Shown: piece after piece, positions 17,005 to 32,142 of the stretch
Position numbering within the stretch: position 1 is the first letter of the stretch
How the letters are laid out: each line of letters starts with the position of its first letter
NCBI RefSeq assembly: GCF_010119975.1
Contig: NZ_CP048222.1
Span: forward strand, 5,226,501 to 5,290,500
DNA: 64,000 bases
Source of the DNA: Rhodocytophaga rosea
Lineage (GTDB): Bacteria; Bacteroidota; Bacteroidia; Cytophagales; 172606-1
Reading direction: 5' to 3'
Position numbers and translations under genes: made by a program
The notes under the pieces: generated by a model
The model's database searches: none
What the model saw: the letters and a program-made list of their open reading frames with translations, nothing else
Told to the model about the DNA's origin: nothing

Positions 17005-17703
17005 ATGGGAAAGTTAACTAAAAAACAAAAAGAAGCACAATCTAAATTTGATTTAGAAAAAAGCTATTCTCTCAAAGAAGCTGCTGATATTTTAAAACAA
17101 ATCACATTTACGAAGTTTGATGCTTCTGTAGATATAGATATCCGCCTGGGTGTAGATCCCCGTAAGGCCGACCAGATGGTGAGAGGCGTAGTTGCCTTGC
17201 CACATGGTACTGGTAAACAAGTACGTGTATTAGTACTTTGCACACCTGATAAAGAAGCTGATGCTAAAGCTGCCGGTGCTGATTATGTAGGTCTGGATGA
17301 ATATATTCAGAAAATCGAGCAAGGCTGGACAGATGTAGATGTGATCATCACAATGCCTACTGTAATGGCCAAAGTTGGTAGATTAGGTAGAATTTTAGGC
17401 CCAAGAGGTCTGATGCCAAATCCTAAATCTGGTACTGTTACTCTTGATGTAGCCAAAGCAGTGAAAGAAGTAAAAGCGGGTAAAATTGATTTCAAAGTGG
17501 ACAAATATGGTATTGTTCATGCCAGTATTGGTAAGATTTCTTTCTCTCCGGAGCAAATCCTGGATAATGTACAGGAAGTAATTAATACGGTTGCCAAATT
17601 GAAGCCTGCTTCAGCAAAAGGTACCTATTTCAGAACGGTTCATCTGTCTACCACAATGAGTCCGGGTGTAACTATTGATAAAAGCACTGTAACAGGTATA
17701 TAA
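17005..17703 (+). CDS. rplA: 50S ribosomal protein L1
   Basis: The 232-residue two-domain protein of the L1 stalk shows [20 protein letters not shown] at 31-50, [13 protein letters not shown], the domain-2 segment [20 protein letters not shown] (about 126-145) and a C-terminal TMSPGV. In many bacteria L1 also represses its own L11-L1 mRNA. Only 2 bp separate it from rplJ, so the two are translationally linked. Confidence 0.97.
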   Translation: MGKLTKKQKEAQSKFDLEKSYSLKEAADILKQITFTKFDASVDIDIRLGVDPRKADQMVRGVVALPHGTGKQVRVLVLCTPDKEADAKAAGADYVGLDEYIQKIEQGWTDVDVIITMPTVMAKVGRLGRILGPRGLMPNPKSGTVTLDVAKAVKEVKAGKIDFKVDKYGIVHASIGKISFSPEQILDNVQEVINTVAKLKPASAKGTYFRTVHLSTTMSPGVTIDKSTVTGI

Positions 17704-17705
17704 CT

Positions 17706-18242
17706 ATGACAAGGGAAGAGAAAGCTGTTATTATTGGGGCGTTGACTCAGAAGTTCAACGAAAACCCCTTCTTTTATATTACTGACACTTCTGATCTGAC
17801 TGTGGCCGAAGTGAATGCCTTGCGCAGATTGTGTTTTGAAAGAGGTGTGGAATATAGGGTAATTAAAAACACATTGATTAAAAAAGCTCTGGAAAGTGTA
17901 AAAGGGGATTATACGCCTTTACATGATACAGCGCTAAAAGGATTTTCAGGTGTTTTCTTTTCATCTACAGATGGAAAAACGCCTGCAAAACTGATAAAAG
18001 AATTTCGTGGTAAAGTAAAAGGTAATCAAAAACCTATATTAAAGGGTGCTTCCATCGACTCTGATCTCTTTATAGGCAATGATAGTTTAGATACCCTGAT
18101 CAGCCTTAAATCTAAGACTGAACTTGTAGGTGAAATTATCGGGTTACTTCAGTCTCCTGCTAAAAATGTACTGTCTGCGCTGCAAAGTGGTGGCAATAAG
18201 ATTGCAGGTATTGTTAAAACTCTATCCGAAAAAGAAGGTTAA
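17706..18242 (+). CDS. rplJ: 50S ribosomal protein L10
   Basis: The 178-residue L10 (P0-type) protein anchors L7/L12 dimers to the ribosomal stalk. Recognisable features are the N-terminal FYITDTSDLTVAEVNALRR segment, RVIKNTLIKKAL near 57 and the C-terminal helix for L12 binding (ALQSGGNKIAGIVKTLSEKEG). It starts 2 bp after rplA, so the classical L10 leader between L1 and L10 genes is absent here; any L10-L12 autoregulation must act elsewhere. Confidence 0.96.
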   Translation: MTREEKAVIIGALTQKFNENPFFYITDTSDLTVAEVNALRRLCFERGVEYRVIKNTLIKKALESVKGDYTPLHDTALKGFSGVFFSSTDGKTPAKLIKEFRGKVKGNQKPILKGASIDSDLFIGNDSLDTLISLKSKTELVGEIIGLLQSPAKNVLSALQSGGNKIAGIVKTLSEKEG

Positions 18243-18311
18243 TTCCCACGGGTATTACCTCAATAGTTAATCAATTATTATTTAAACACAAACAATTCAA
18301 TACATACTAAA

Positions 18312-18695
18312 ATGGCAGATCTGAAAGCGTTCGCAGAACAGTTGGTAAATTTAACTGTAAAAGAAGTAAATGAGTTAGCAGCAATCCTGAAAAGTGATTA
18401 TGGCATTGAACCTGCCGCTGCTGCAGTAGCTGTATCATCTGGTGCCGGTGGCGGTGCTGCTGCTGAAGCTAAACCAGCTGAGAAAACAACTTTTGATGTG
18501 ATCTTGAAACACCCAGGTGGAGCTAAATTAGCTATCGTAAAATTAGTAAAAGACCTGACTGGCTTAGGCTTGAAAGAAGCAAAAGAATTAGTAGACTCTG
18601 CGCCTAAAGCTGTAAAAGAAGGTATTGCTAAAGACGAAGCAGAAGGCTTAAAGAAACAATTAGAAGAAGCCGGTGCTGAAGTAGAATTAAAATAA
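18312..18695 (+). CDS. rplL: 50S ribosomal protein L7/L12
   Basis: The 127-residue protein has an N-terminal dimerisation helix ([15 protein letters not shown]), an Ala-rich flexible hinge (about 36-56) and a C-terminal factor-binding domain with [20 protein letters not shown] and [16 protein letters not shown]. It recruits translational GTPases such as the EF-Tu and EF-G encoded in this window. It is followed by a hairpin and then rpoB 181 bp downstream. Confidence 0.97.
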   Translation: MADLKAFAEQLVNLTVKEVNELAAILKSDYGIEPAAAAVAVSSGAGGGAAAEAKPAEKTTFDVILKHPGGAKLAIVKLVKDLTGLGLKEAKELVDSAPKAVKEGIAKDEAEGLKKQLEEAGAEVELK

Positions 18696-18732
18696 GCGCT
18701 GTTACTTTATATATAGCCTTTCATCATGGTAT

Positions 18733-18759
18733 AGGCCTGGCGTTAAAGTCAGGTCTTTT
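18733..18759 (+). terminator. Attenuator-like hairpin between rplL and rpoB
   Basis: AGGCCTG (18733-18739) pairs with CAGGTCT (18750-18756), one G-T pair, followed by TTTT. The short stem suggests partial termination, setting the ratio of ribosomal protein to polymerase transcripts. This is the usual place for an attenuator in the rplJL-rpoBC operon. Confidence 0.5.
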
Positions 18760-18876
18760 CCTGTTTGTACGCAATATAAAATTCTTTTTATTGTGTAAAT
18801 TTTTTAGTTGATTTTTTGGTTATCATATAAGCTGGTTACCAAATCAACATAGTTCTAACCTAAACGCTCAATTACT

Positions 18877-21800
18877 TTGGCAAATACAAAACAATCCGCC
18901 CGTGTAAGTTTCGCCTCTATAAAATCTGTAATCGAGTATCCTGATTTTCTTGATATCCAATTGCAGTCTTTTATGGACTTTTTTCAGCTGGAAACCCCTG
19001 CTGAAAACCGTTCCCAGGAAGGACTTTTTAAGGTTTTTTCCGAGAACTTTCCTATTTCAGACTCACGGGAAAATTTCAAACTCGAATTTATTGATTACCT
19101 GATTGATCCTCCCAAATATTCTGTTGACGAATGTATCGACCGGGGATTAACCTATTCAGTTCCATTAAAAGCAAAATTGAGATTATCCTGCAACGATGCA
19201 GATAATGAAGATTTTGAAACGATTGAGCAAGAGGTGTTCTTAGGAAATATTCCCTATATGACCACCCGTGGCTCATTTGTTATCAATGGCGCTGAGCGTG
19301 TGATTGTATCTCAGTTGCACCGTTCACCAGGGGTGTTTTTTGCACAAAGCAAGCATACCAATGGTACTAAATTATACTCAGCCAGAATTATTCCATTCAA
19401 AGGTTCCTGGATTGAGTTTGCTACAGACGTGAACAACGTAATGTATGCCTATATCGACCGGAAAAAGAAATTTCCGGTAACTACCTTGTTACGTGCCATT
19501 GGCTTTGGTTCTGATAAAGATATTCTGGATTTGTTTGGATTATCTGAAGAAGTGCAGGCTAGTAAAGATTCTTTGAAAAAGATCATTGGACGTAAATTGG
19601 CTGCAAGGGTACTCAGAACCTGGACAGAAGATTTTGTGGACGAGGATACTGGTGAAGTTGTTTCTATTGACAGAAATGAAGTGTTGCTGGAACGGGATTC
19701 CATTATACATGAAGAAGATCTGGAAACTATTCTGGAGTCGGGTACTAAATCTGTTATTCTGCACCGGGAAGATATCAACGTAGCAGATTATACGATTATC
19801 TACAACACCTTACAGAAAGATAATTCCAACTCTGAGAAAGAAGCGGTAGAGCAAATCTACCGTCAGTTGAGAAATACGGAAGCTCCTGATGAGCAAACAG
19901 CCAGAGATATTATCCAGAATTTGTTCTTCAGCGATAAGCGTTACGATTTAGGTGAAGTTGGCCGCTACCGGATCAATAAGAAATTAGGTCTGGATATTGA
20001 TACCAATGTACGGGTATTGACGACTGAAGATATTATTTCAATCGTGAAGTATCTGATTGGTCTGATTAACTCTAAAGCTTTAGTAGATGATATTGACCAC
20101 TTGAGCAATCGCCGGGTTCGTACAGTAGGAGAGCAGTTGTATAGTCAGTTTGGTGTTGGTCTGGCCCGTATGGCCCGTACCATCAAAGAAAGAATGAACG
20201 TTCGTGATAATGAAGATTTCAAACCAGTTGACTTGATTAACGCCCGTACACTTTCTTCTGTAATCAACTCTTTCTTCGGTACCAACCAGTTATCCCAGTT
20301 TATGGATCAAACCAATCCATTGGCTGAGATTACCCATAAACGCCGTATGTCGGCATTAGGACCAGGTGGTTTGTCGCGCGAAAGAGCAGGTTTTGAGGTA
20401 CGTGACGTACACTATACCCACTATGGCCGTTTGTGTACAATTGAGACACCTGAAGGACCAAATATTGGTTTGATTTCTTCATTATGCGTACATGCGAAAG
20501 TAAACAGCATGGGCTTTATAGAAACACCTTACCGTTTTGTAGATGAAGGAAAAGTAAATCTGGAAAAACCGGTTATATACTTAACTGCTGAAGAAGAAGA
20601 TACCCATTACATTGCCCAGGCAAATGCTACAATCAATGATAAAGGTGAATTCTTGTATGATAAAATTAAAGCCCGTTTTGAAGGCGACTTCCCTGTATTG
20701 GAGCCAGACAAGGTAACTTACATGGACGTAGCTCCTAACCAGATTGTTTCGGTAGCTGCTTCTCTGATTCCATTCCTGGAGCATGATGATGCTAACCGTG
20801 CGCTGATGGGTTCAAACATGCAACGCCAGGCTGTTCCACTATTCAGGCCAGAAGCTCCGATTGTAGGAACTGGTTTGGAGAAAAGGGTGGCAATGGATTC
20901 CAGAGCGCTGGTAATTGCTGAGGAAAATGGAGTAGTTGATTTTGTGGATTCTACTAAAATTGTATTGCGCTACGATCTCACAGAAGACCAGAAACTGGTA
21001 AGCTTCGATCAGGAACTCAAAACATATAACCTGATTAAATTCAGAAGAACCAACCAGGATACCTGTATTAATTTGAAGCCTATTGTTTACAAAGGTGACA
21101 AGGTGTTAAAAGGACAGGTTCTTTGCGAAGGATATGCGACCAATAATGGCGAATTAGCTCTAGGGCGTAACCTGAAAGTGGCGTTTATGCCATGGCAGGG
21201 ATACAACTTTGAGGATGCGATTGTAATCTCTGAAAAAGTAGTTCGGGAAGATATCTTCACTTCTATTCACATTGAAGAATTTGAACTGGAAGTACGCGAT
21301 ACCAAACGCGGTGAAGAAGAACTTACTTCTGAAATTCCAAACGTAAGTGAAGAAGCGGTTAAAAACCTGGATGAGAATGGAATTATCAGGGTAGGTTCTG
21401 AAGTAAAAGAAGGAGATATTCTGATTGGTAAAATCACACCAAAAGGAGAAACTGACCCAACGCCTGAAGAGAAACTATTACGTGCGATTTTTGGAGATAA
21501 AGCCGGTGATGTGAAAGATGCCTCTATGAAAGCGCCGCCTTCATTGAAAGGGGTAGTAATTGATACCAAACTGTTCTCTCGCCCTAAAAAGGACAAAGAC
21601 CTTCGTGAAAAATCAAAGAACGAGGTAAAAGTGCTCATGAAGCGCTACAGCAAGGAACTTACTGCTGTACGTACCATTATGATAGATAAACTGGTAGCAT
21701 TGCTGGATGGCAAAACCAGCCAGGGAGTACGTCATAAATTTGGAGATGAGATTATTACAAAGGGCGTTAAGTTTAGCAGAAAGAACATTACCGATGGTTT

Positions 21801-22749
21801 ATTCCCGGATAAGAACATTTACCGGGATGAAAGCACCTATAATGTGGCTGAAGAAGTGAACCTGATTGCCGACATCATTCTGGATAACTGGACATCCGAT
21901 GCACATATCAATGATCTGCTCGTGAAAATGGTGAAAAACTATAACAAAGGCAGAAATGAGATCTCAGGTAAATTCAAACGGGAACGGTTTACACTGGAAG
22001 TTGGCGATGAGTTACCGGCAGGTATCGTAAAATTAGCAAAGGTATATGTTGCTAAAAAACGTAAACTGAAAGTAGGAGATAAAATGGCAGGCCGTCACGG
22101 TAACAAAGGGGTAGTAGCTAAGATAGTGCGTGAAGAAGACATGCCATTCCTGGAAGACGGAACACCAGTGGATATTGTGTTGAATCCGCTTGGCGTACCT
22201 TCAAGGATGAACCTCGGTCAGATTTATGAAACTGTATTAGGATGGGCCGGTCTGAAACTGGGCAAGAAATATGCAACCCCGATTTTTGATGGCGCTACTG
22301 AAGCAGAAGTTAGCAAAGAACTGAAGACAGCAGGTTTACCAGAGTTCGGACGTACATATCTTTTTGATGGATTAAGTGGAACCCGGTTTGACCAGAAAGT
22401 AACAGTAGGGGTAATTTACATGCTGAAATTAGGTCACCTGGTAGATGATAAGATGCACGCCCGTTCTATCGGACCGTACTCACTCATCACGCAACAGCCG
22501 CTGGGTGGTAAAGCACAATTCGGTGGTCAGCGTTTTGGTGAAATGGAGGTATGGGCACTGGAAGCATTCGGTGCATCCCACGTATTGCAGGAAATTCTGA
22601 CTGTTAAATCTGATGACGTAATAGGCAGAGCAAAAGCATACGAAGCCATTGTGAAAGGTGAAAATATGCCGAAACCAAACATTCCTGAATCATTTAATGT
22701 TCTGGTTCATGAGTTAAGAGGTCTGGCGCTGGAAATTACGTTAGATTAA
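18877..22749 (+). CDS. rpoB: DNA-directed RNA polymerase subunit beta
   Basis: The 1290-residue catalytic subunit. The start is TTG at 18877: the in-frame stop at 18856 leaves only six codons before it and none is ATG or GTG, and translation from TTG gives [12 protein letters not shown], close to beta N-termini of the phylum. The rifampicin pocket reads [20 protein letters not shown] and SALGPGGL, with the usual Asp, His and Ser residues, so no resistance change is visible there. [20 protein letters not shown] and the C-terminal [15 protein letters not shown] are also present. Length is normal. It ends in a conserved ELRGLALEI helix before the rpoB-rpoC hairpin. Confidence 0.97.
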   Translation: MANTKQSARVSFASIKSVIEYPDFLDIQLQSFMDFFQLETPAENRSQEGLFKVFSENFPISDSRENFKLEFIDYLIDPPKYSVDECIDRGLTYSVPLKAKLRLSCNDADNEDFETIEQEVFLGNIPYMTTRGSFVINGAERVIVSQLHRSPGVFFAQSKHTNGTKLYSARIIPFKGSWIEFATDVNNVMYAYIDRKKKFPVTTLLRAIGFGSDKDILDLFGLSEEVQASKDSLKKIIGRKLAARVLRTWTEDFVDEDTGEVVSIDRNEVLLERDSIIHEEDLETILESGTKSVILHREDINVADYTIIYNTLQKDNSNSEKEAVEQIYRQLRNTEAPDEQTARDIIQNLFFSDKRYDLGEVGRYRINKKLGLDIDTNVRVLTTEDIISIVKYLIGLINSKALVDDIDHLSNRRVRTVGEQLYSQFGVGLARMARTIKERMNVRDNEDFKPVDLINARTLSSVINSFFGTNQLSQFMDQTNPLAEITHKRRMSALGPGGLSRERAGFEVRDVHYTHYGRLCTIETPEGPNIGLISSLCVHAKVNSMGFIETPYRFVDEGKVNLEKPVIYLTAEEEDTHYIAQANATINDKGEFLYDKIKARFEGDFPVLEPDKVTYMDVAPNQIVSVAASLIPFLEHDDANRALMGSNMQRQAVPLFRPEAPIVGTGLEKRVAMDSRALVIAEENGVVDFVDSTKIVLRYDLTEDQKLVSFDQELKTYNLIKFRRTNQDTCINLKPIVYKGDKVLKGQVLCEGYATNNGELALGRNLKVAFMPWQGYNFEDAIVISEKVVREDIFTSIHIEEFELEVRDTKRGEEELTSEIPNVSEEAVKNLDENGIIRVGSEVKEGDILIGKITPKGETDPTPEEKLLRAIFGDKAGDVKDASMKAPPSLKGVVIDTKLFSRPKKDKDLREKSKNEVKVLMKRYSKELTAVRTIMIDKLVALLDGKTSQGVRHKFGDEIITKGVKFSRKNITDGLFPDKNIYRDESTYNVAEEVNLIADIILDNWTSDAHINDLLVKMVKNYNKGRNEISGKFKRERFTLEVGDELPAGIVKLAKVYVAKKRKLKVGDKMAGRHGNKGVVAKIVREEDMPFLEDGTPVDIVLNPLGVPSRMNLGQIYETVLGWAGLKLGKKYATPIFDGATEAEVSKELKTAGLPEFGRTYLFDGLSGTRFDQKVTVGVIYMLKLGHLVDDKMHARSIGPYSLITQQPLGGKAQFGGQRFGEMEVWALEAFGASHVLQEILTVKSDDVIGRAKAYEAIVKGENMPKPNIPESFNVLVHELRGLALEITLD

Positions 22750-22760
22750 TTTATATGTGT

Positions 22761-22795
22761 ATATCCGGATGGAACTAATCTTTTCATCCGGATAT
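22761..22795 (+). other. Hairpin between rpoB and rpoC
   Basis: ATATCCGGATG (22761-22771) and its exact complement (22785-22795) form an 11-bp stem with a 13-nt loop, 11 bp after the rpoB stop. It is not followed by a clear T-run, so it is more likely a processing or stability element than a terminator. Confidence 0.55.
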
Positions 22796-22879
22796 TATTC
22801 ATTCTCATACACTTCAGTAAACTGCTTGTCAGTGTAAGCTACAGGTAGTCAGCACATCTAATAATTAGAAAATCAAACT

Positions 22880-27192
<4,313 letters not shown>

Positions 27193-27204
27193 GCAATAGA
27201 TAAT

Positions 27205-27255
27205 AGATAGTGAGTAATGAGTAAATCACTTTGCTTGTTACTCACTATCTTTTTT
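27205..27255 (+). terminator. Intrinsic terminator after rpoC
   Basis: AGATAGTGAGTAA (27205-27217) and TTACTCACTATCT (27238-27250) are perfectly complementary with a 20-nt loop and run into T6. It ends the tRNA-Trp-to-rpoC unit. Confidence 0.85.
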
Positions 27256-27288
27256 ATTACCTGTTCATCATTCGTTATCAACACATTC

Positions 27289-27618
27289 ATGGCAGAAGAC
27301 AACAAAAAAAAACAAGAGCCGGAAAACCAGATTAATATAGAACTTTCCGAAGAAATGGCTGAAGGAGTATATGCCAACTTAGCCATGATTGCCCATTCCA
27401 ATAGTGAGTTTGTCATTGATTTTATTCGCCTGATGCCAGGAGTGCCCAAAGCCAAAGTAAAATCCAGGGTAATTATAACACCAGAACATGCCAAACGGCT
27501 TTTGGTGGCGTTAAAAGATAATATAAAAAAATACGAAGATAGCTTTGGCCATATCAAACAGACTGACGATAGCTACAATTTTCCAATGAATTTTGGAGGA
27601 ACAATAGGAGAAGCATAA
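27289..27618 (+). CDS. DUF3467 family protein
   Basis: Starting at ATG 27289 the protein has 109 residues. An earlier start at 27217 falls within the rpoC terminator and encodes no conserved sequence, so I reject it. The core matches the small DUF3467 family: INIELSEEMAEGVYANLAMIAHSNSEF, then F(I)RLMPGVPKAKVKSRVIITPEHAKRLL and a DNIKKYE helix. In Bacteroidota this gene often lies between rpoC and rpsL. It is cytoplasmic; its function is unknown, and its stable place beside polymerase and ribosomal genes suggests a role in gene expression. Confidence 0.8.
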   Translation: MAEDNKKKQEPENQINIELSEEMAEGVYANLAMIAHSNSEFVIDFIRLMPGVPKAKVKSRVIITPEHAKRLLVALKDNIKKYEDSFGHIKQTDDSYNFPMNFGGTIGEA

Positions 27619-27732
27619 ACAAATTTTAAAAGTATAATTTGGGTGCAGACGGAATCTGAGTTGATCCATATTTAATTTGCTTCTAAATGTTGCTTATACT
27701 CATTTGTTTAACAAAAATATTGTAGAATAACT

Positions 27733-27765
27733 TTTGTATAATTTGAGTAATTCGTCTACATTTGC
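27733..27765 (+). promoter_or_regulatory. Promoter of the str operon
   Basis: TTTG at 27733-27736, 20 bp, TACATTTGC at 27757-27765. It fits the Bacteroidota consensus and lies 47 bp before rpsL, so the str genes begin a new transcript separate from the DUF3467 gene. Confidence 0.75.
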
Positions 27766-27812
27766 AACTCTAAAAAAATAAGCATACAATTAATTCAAAA
27801 ATAATTACATAA

Positions 27813-28244
27813 ATGCCTACTATACAGCAATTAGTAAGAAAAGGTAGAAAAGAATTAACCTCTAAGTCTAAATCTCCGGCTTTGGATTCTTGTCCACAGC
27901 GCAGAGGTGTATGTACAAGGGTTTATACCACTACACCAAAAAAGCCAAATTCTGCTATGCGTAAGGTAGCGAGAGTAAGGCTGACCAACCAAAAAGAAGT
28001 AAACGCCTACATTCCTGGCGAAGGACATAATTTGCAAGAACACTCTATTGTGTTGATCAGAGGAGGTAGAGTAAAAGATTTGCCAGGTGTTCGTTACCAC
28101 ATTATCCGGGGTGCTATGGATACGGCTGGTGTTAATGGCCGTCTGCAGGGAAGATCCAAATACGGTACAAAACGTCCGAAAGCAGGTGCTGCTCCAGCCG
28201 CTAAAGGTGGAAAAGGTGCACCTCCAGCCAAAGGTAAAAAATAA
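27813..28244 (+). CDS. rpsL: 30S ribosomal protein S12
   Basis: The 143-residue decoding-centre protein has [12 protein letters not shown] and [14 protein letters not shown]; both lysines linked to streptomycin resistance are the sensitive type. The body ends near residue 124. An extra Ala/Gly/Pro/Lys-rich tail ([21 protein letters not shown] region) follows, longer than in E. coli (124 aa). First gene of the str unit. Confidence 0.97.
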   Translation: MPTIQQLVRKGRKELTSKSKSPALDSCPQRRGVCTRVYTTTPKKPNSAMRKVARVRLTNQKEVNAYIPGEGHNLQEHSIVLIRGGRVKDLPGVRYHIIRGAMDTAGVNGRLQGRSKYGTKRPKAGAAPAAKGGKGAPPAKGKK

Positions 28245-28309
28245 TCAAGTTTCTATAGATAGATTCATTGCTTACAGTAAATCTGAAAGCGAATTTTTAA
28301 TAAAAGACA

Positions 28310-28777
28310 ATGAGAAAGTCAAAACCTAAGAAAAGATTTCTTCTGCCCGATCCTAAGTTTAAGGATACCCTGGTTACAAAATTTGTAAATAACCTGATGT
28401 TTGATGGCAAAAAAAGTGTTGCCTATAATATCTTCTATGATGCTTGTGACCTGATACAGAAAAGAACCAGTGAAAATGGCTTGGATGTATGGAAGAAAGC
28501 ATTAAATAATATTATGCCTGGTGTTGAGGTAAGAAGCCGTCGGGTAGGTGGAGCAACATTCCAGGTACCAAGTGAGGTGCGACCTGAAAGAAAACAAGCT
28601 TTAGGAATCAAATGGTTAATTTTATATGCAAGAAAGCGCGGTGAAAAAACTATGACAGAAAAACTGGCTGGCGAAATCATTGCTGCTTCTAAAGGCGAAG
28701 GTGCTGCTGTAAAGAAGAAAGATGATACACACAGAATGGCAGAGGCGAACAAAGCATTTTCACATTTTAAATTTTAA
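28310..28777 (+). CDS. rpsG: 30S ribosomal protein S7
   Basis: The 155-residue head protein that nucleates 30S 3'-domain assembly. MRKSKPKKR at the start, [21 protein letters not shown] (about 67-87) and the RKRGEKTM loop are typical, as is the [19 protein letters not shown]-terminus. It ends 2 bp before fusA, so translation is probably coupled. Confidence 0.97.
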   Translation: MRKSKPKKRFLLPDPKFKDTLVTKFVNNLMFDGKKSVAYNIFYDACDLIQKRTSENGLDVWKKALNNIMPGVEVRSRRVGGATFQVPSEVRPERKQALGIKWLILYARKRGEKTMTEKLAGEIIAASKGEGAAVKKKDDTHRMAEANKAFSHFKF

Positions 28778-28779
28778 TC

Positions 28780-30876
28780 ATGGCTCGCGACTTAAAGTAT
28801 ACTAGAAATATTGGTATTGCCGCTCACATTGATGCCGGCAAAACTACTACGACAGAGCGGATATTATATTATTCAGGCGTTAACTACAAGATTGGTGAAG
28901 TTCATGAGGGCGCCGCTACCATGGACTGGATGGAACAGGAGCAGGAGAGAGGTATTACGATTACCTCAGCTGCTACTACGGTAAACTGGACTTATAGAGG
29001 CGAAAAATATCATATTAATATTATTGATACCCCAGGTCACGTAGATTTTACAGTAGAAGTAAACCGTTCACTGCGTGTACTAGATGGATTGGTGTTTTTG
29101 TTTAGTGCAGTTGATGGCGTAGAACCTCAGTCAGAAACAAACTGGCGCCTGGCAAATAATTATAAAGTAGCCCGTATTGGTTTCGTAAATAAAATGGACC
29201 GTTCCGGTGCCGACTTTTTGGGTGTTTGCAAGCAGGTGAAAGAAATGCTGGGAAGTAAAGCAGTTGCGCTGCAATTGCCTATCGGTGCAGAAGATAATTT
29301 CAGAGGCGTAGTTGATTTGGTAAACTTCCGGGGTATTGAGTGGAATGAGCATGACAAAGGCATGACATTCAGAGAAGTACCAATTCCGGATGATATGCTG
29401 GAAGAAGCTACTGAATACCGCGAAAAATTACTGGAAGCCGTAGCAGAGTATGATGAGAGCCTGATGGAAAAATACTTCGATGATCCTAATTCTATCACTG
29501 AAGATGAAATCTTAACGGCCTTGCGCAAAGCAACGATTGACATGGCGATTGTGCCTATGTTATGCGGTTCTTCTTTTAAGAATAAAGGAGTACAAACCAT
29601 GCTGGATTATGTGATGGCTTTGTGTCCTTCGCCTTTAGACAAAGAAAGTATCTATGGTGTGAATCCTGATACTGGTGCAGAAGTGGCTCGTAAACCAAGT
29701 GAGAAAGAACCTTTTGCCGCATTAGCTTTTAAAATAGCTACCGACCCTTATGTAGGCCGTTTATGCTTTGTGCGTGCCTATTCAGGAATATTGGAGTCTG
29801 GTTCTTATGTGTTTAATACCCGTTCAAATAATAAAGAACGTATTTCCCGTATTTTCCAGATGCATGCCAATAAGCAAAACCAGATTGAAAGACTGGTAGC
29901 TGGAGATATTGGTGCAGTAGTTGGTTTTAAAGATATCAAAACGGGCGATACCCTATGTGATCCAAGTGCTAAGATTGTATTTGAATCCATGGTTTTCCCT
30001 GAGCCAGTAATTGGTTATGCAATTGAGCCTAAAAAACAGGCAGACGTTGATAAATTAAGTAATGCCATTGCTAAACTATTGGAAGAAGATCCTACTTTAC
30101 ATGTTCAATCTGACCAGGAAACAGGACAGACGGTATTGAAAGGTATGGGTGAATTGCACCTTGAAATTATTATTGACCGCATGAGACGTGAGTTTAATGT
30201 AGAAATAAATCAGGGTGCGCCGCAAGTAGCTTATAAGGAAGCTTTAACTAAAGTCTTTTCTCACCGTGAAGTATACAAAAAACAAACGGGTGGTAGAGGT
30301 AAGTTTGCTGACATTAGCTTTGAAATGGGCCCTAGAGAAGATGGGAAACCAGGTCTTGAGTTTGTGAATGCGATTGTGGGTGGGGTTATTCCAAGAGAAT
30401 TTATACCTTCTGTTCAGAAAGGTTTTGAAGAAGCTATGAAGAATGGGATACTGGCAGGATATCCAATAGATTCTATGAAAGTGCGCTTATTCCACGGTTC
30501 TTACCATGATGTGGATTCTGATGCATTATCATTTGAACTCGCGGCCAGAATTGGTTTCAAAGAAGCGGCTAAAAACGCAGGTCCGAAGTTAATGGAACCC
30601 ATCATGAGTGTAGAAGTAGTTACACCTGATGAATATACCGGTCCAATTACGGGTGATTTAAACCGCAGACGTGGTTTAATGAAAGGCATGGATACCAAAG
30701 CAGGTTCACAAGTAGTTAAAGCTGATGTTCCTCTGTCTGAATTGTTTGGTTATGTTACAGATTTGCGTACTATTTCTTCTGGCCGTGCGTCTGCTAGCTT
30801 AACATTCTCACATTATGAGTTTTTACCAAATAACTTAGCTGAATCTGTAATCACAAAATCCAAAGGTGGTAAATAA
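28780..30876 (+). CDS. fusA: Elongation factor G
   Basis: The 698-residue translocase GTPase has G1 AHIDAGKTT (16-24), a switch-[13 protein letters not shown]3 DTPGHVDF (about 84-91) and G4 NKMDR (about 137-141). Domain IV includes the conserved TGGRGKFAD segment and the C-terminal domain contains [18 protein letters not shown]. The presence of classic switch residues and its position in the str operon argue for the canonical EF-G rather than an EF-G2 paralogue. Confidence 0.97.
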   Translation: MARDLKYTRNIGIAAHIDAGKTTTTERILYYSGVNYKIGEVHEGAATMDWMEQEQERGITITSAATTVNWTYRGEKYHINIIDTPGHVDFTVEVNRSLRVLDGLVFLFSAVDGVEPQSETNWRLANNYKVARIGFVNKMDRSGADFLGVCKQVKEMLGSKAVALQLPIGAEDNFRGVVDLVNFRGIEWNEHDKGMTFREVPIPDDMLEEATEYREKLLEAVAEYDESLMEKYFDDPNSITEDEILTALRKATIDMAIVPMLCGSSFKNKGVQTMLDYVMALCPSPLDKESIYGVNPDTGAEVARKPSEKEPFAALAFKIATDPYVGRLCFVRAYSGILESGSYVFNTRSNNKERISRIFQMHANKQNQIERLVAGDIGAVVGFKDIKTGDTLCDPSAKIVFESMVFPEPVIGYAIEPKKQADVDKLSNAIAKLLEEDPTLHVQSDQETGQTVLKGMGELHLEIIIDRMRREFNVEINQGAPQVAYKEALTKVFSHREVYKKQTGGRGKFADISFEMGPREDGKPGLEFVNAIVGGVIPREFIPSVQKGFEEAMKNGILAGYPIDSMKVRLFHGSYHDVDSDALSFELAARIGFKEAAKNAGPKLMEPIMSVEVVTPDEYTGPITGDLNRRRGLMKGMDTKAGSQVVKADVPLSELFGYVTDLRTISSGRASASLTFSHYEFLPNNLAESVITKSKGGK

Positions 30877-30882
30877 GGCATA

Positions 30883-30941
30883 AAGTCTTTAGTGAGTATA
30901 CAATACTTTTTCTAAGGACACTTACTAAAGACGAAAGACTT
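30883..30941 (+). other. Hairpin with two alternative right arms between fusA and rpsJ
   Basis: GTCTTTAGTGAGT (30885-30897) pairs with ACTTACTAAAGAC (30920-30932) as 13 bp including one G-T. The overlapping AAGTCTTT (30883-30890) can instead pair perfectly with AAAGACTT (30934-30941). No T-run follows. It ends 7 nt before the rpsJ start, so it could affect S10 translation. Confidence 0.5.
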
Positions 30942-30947
30942 AAAAAT

Positions 30948-31253
30948 ATGAATCAGAAAATCAGAATTAAATTAAAATCTTACGATCACAACCTGGTGGA
31001 TAAATCCTCAGAGAAGATTGTAAAAGCTGTAAAATCCACAGGGGCAGTGGTAAGTGGACCTATTCCCTTGCCAACTGAAAAAGAGAAATTCACAGTATTG
31101 AGATCTCCACACGTGAATAAAAAATCCAGAGAGCAGTTCCAGTTGTGTACCTACAAACGTTTGGTAGATATTCATTCAACCAGTGCTAAAACGGTAGATG
31201 CATTAATGAAATTAGAACTACCAAGCGGAGTAGATGTGGAAATCAAAGTCTGA
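30948..31253 (+). CDS. rpsJ: 30S ribosomal protein S10
   Basis: The 101-residue protein starts [17 protein letters not shown] and contains [28 protein letters not shown], the rRNA-binding loop and NusB-contact surface. In E. coli it heads the S10 operon and doubles as NusE, the partner of NusG. Here it is the last gene of the str unit and is cut off from rplC by a terminator. Confidence 0.97.
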   Translation: MNQKIRIKLKSYDHNLVDKSSEKIVKAVKSTGAVVSGPIPLPTEKEKFTVLRSPHVNKKSREQFQLCTYKRLVDIHSTSAKTVDALMKLELPSGVDVEIKV

Positions 31254-31275
31254 TTTAATTTTATAAAGGCTTATA

Positions 31276-31305
31276 AAAAAGACCTGACAAATGTTAGGTC
31301 TTTTT
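31276..31305 (+). terminator. Intrinsic terminator after rpsJ
   Basis: AAAAAGACCT (31276-31285) pairs with AGGTCTTTTT (31296-31305), extendable inward by GACA/TGTT. The T-run is part of the right arm. It is a strong simple terminator, 22 bp after the S10 stop codon. Confidence 0.85.
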
Positions 31306-31414
31306 GTTTGTTTTTGCCTTAGCCAATAATGATACTAGGATTGTATTTATTGAGGAAACAAGGCTTCTAATGCGAAAACATGAAGAAAATATATAATTAA
31401 TTTTTTCTCAACTA

Positions 31415-31446
31415 TTTGCAAACTTATTATTAATACATAACTTTGC
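31415..31446 (+). promoter_or_regulatory. Promoter of the rplC (S10-spc-alpha) cluster
   Basis: TTTG at 31415-31418, 19 bp, TAACTTTGC at 31438-31446: a perfect phylum consensus. The leader to rplC is about 60 nt and can form a small hairpin (AACTATC with GATAGGTT, near 31460-31485), possibly a site for autogenous control. Confidence 0.8.
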
Positions 31447-31514
31447 AGTCCTTTTAAAAAACTATCAACTCACGCACAGCAGATAGGTTCAATTCTTTTC
31501 AAAAATATACAAAA

Positions 31515-32135
31515 ATGTCTGGCATAATTGGTAAAAAAATAGGAATGACTAGTGTCTATAGTGCCGATGGTCTAAGTGTACCATGCACAGTAGTAGAGGC
31601 TGGTCCTTGTGTAGTAACACAAGTGAAGACTGTGGAAACAGACGGTTATGAGGCAGTTCAATTAGCTTTCGGCGATAAGAAAGAAAAAAATACGCCAAAG
31701 CCTATGATTGGGCACTTCAAAAAAGCAGGAACTACTGCTAAACGCAAACTGGCAGAATTTAAAGAATTTACTACCACTTTAAACTTAGGTGATACAGTAA
31801 CTATTACTGATATTTTCAAAGAAGGCGATTTTTTAGATGCTATAGGAACTTCTAAAGGAAAAGGTTTCCAGGGTGTAGTAAAGCGTCATGGATTCAGTGG
31901 AGTAGGTGGACAAACACATGGACAGCACAACAGGGCAAGACACCCCGGTTCAGTGGGAGCTTCTTCTTTCCCATCCAGGGTTTTCCCAGGTACCAGAATG
32001 GCAGGCCGTACTGGTGGGAATAGAGTAACGGTTCAAAACCTGAAAGTAGTGAAAATCATTCCGGAGCAAAATCTTATTCTGGTAAGTGGTTCTGTTCCTG
32101 GCGCAATTAATTCACTGGTCATCTTACAGAAGTAA
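31515..32135 (+). CDS. rplC: 50S ribosomal protein L3
   Basis: The 206-residue protein begins [14 protein letters not shown] and has the long loop [28 protein letters not shown] that reaches the peptidyl-transferase centre, with the glutamine in GGQTHG that PrmB methylates in proteobacteria. It is one of the first proteins to join the 50S particle. First gene of the big cluster; 7 bp before rplD. Confidence 0.97.
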   Translation: MSGIIGKKIGMTSVYSADGLSVPCTVVEAGPCVVTQVKTVETDGYEAVQLAFGDKKEKNTPKPMIGHFKKAGTTAKRKLAEFKEFTTTLNLGDTVTITDIFKEGDFLDAIGTSKGKGFQGVVKRHGFSGVGGQTHGQHNRARHPGSVGASSFPSRVFPGTRMAGRTGGNRVTVQNLKVVKIIPEQNLILVSGSVPGAINSLVILQK

Positions 32136-32142
32136 AAATATC

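Noticed and set aside
20281-20440. Possible rifampicin-resistance change in rpoB
   Set aside because: The usual Asp, His and Ser positions of the pocket have the sensitive-type residues.
27217-27288. N-terminal signal-like extension of the DUF3467 protein
   Set aside because: The added 24 codons lie in the rpoC terminator stem and loop; the conserved family starts at the next ATG.
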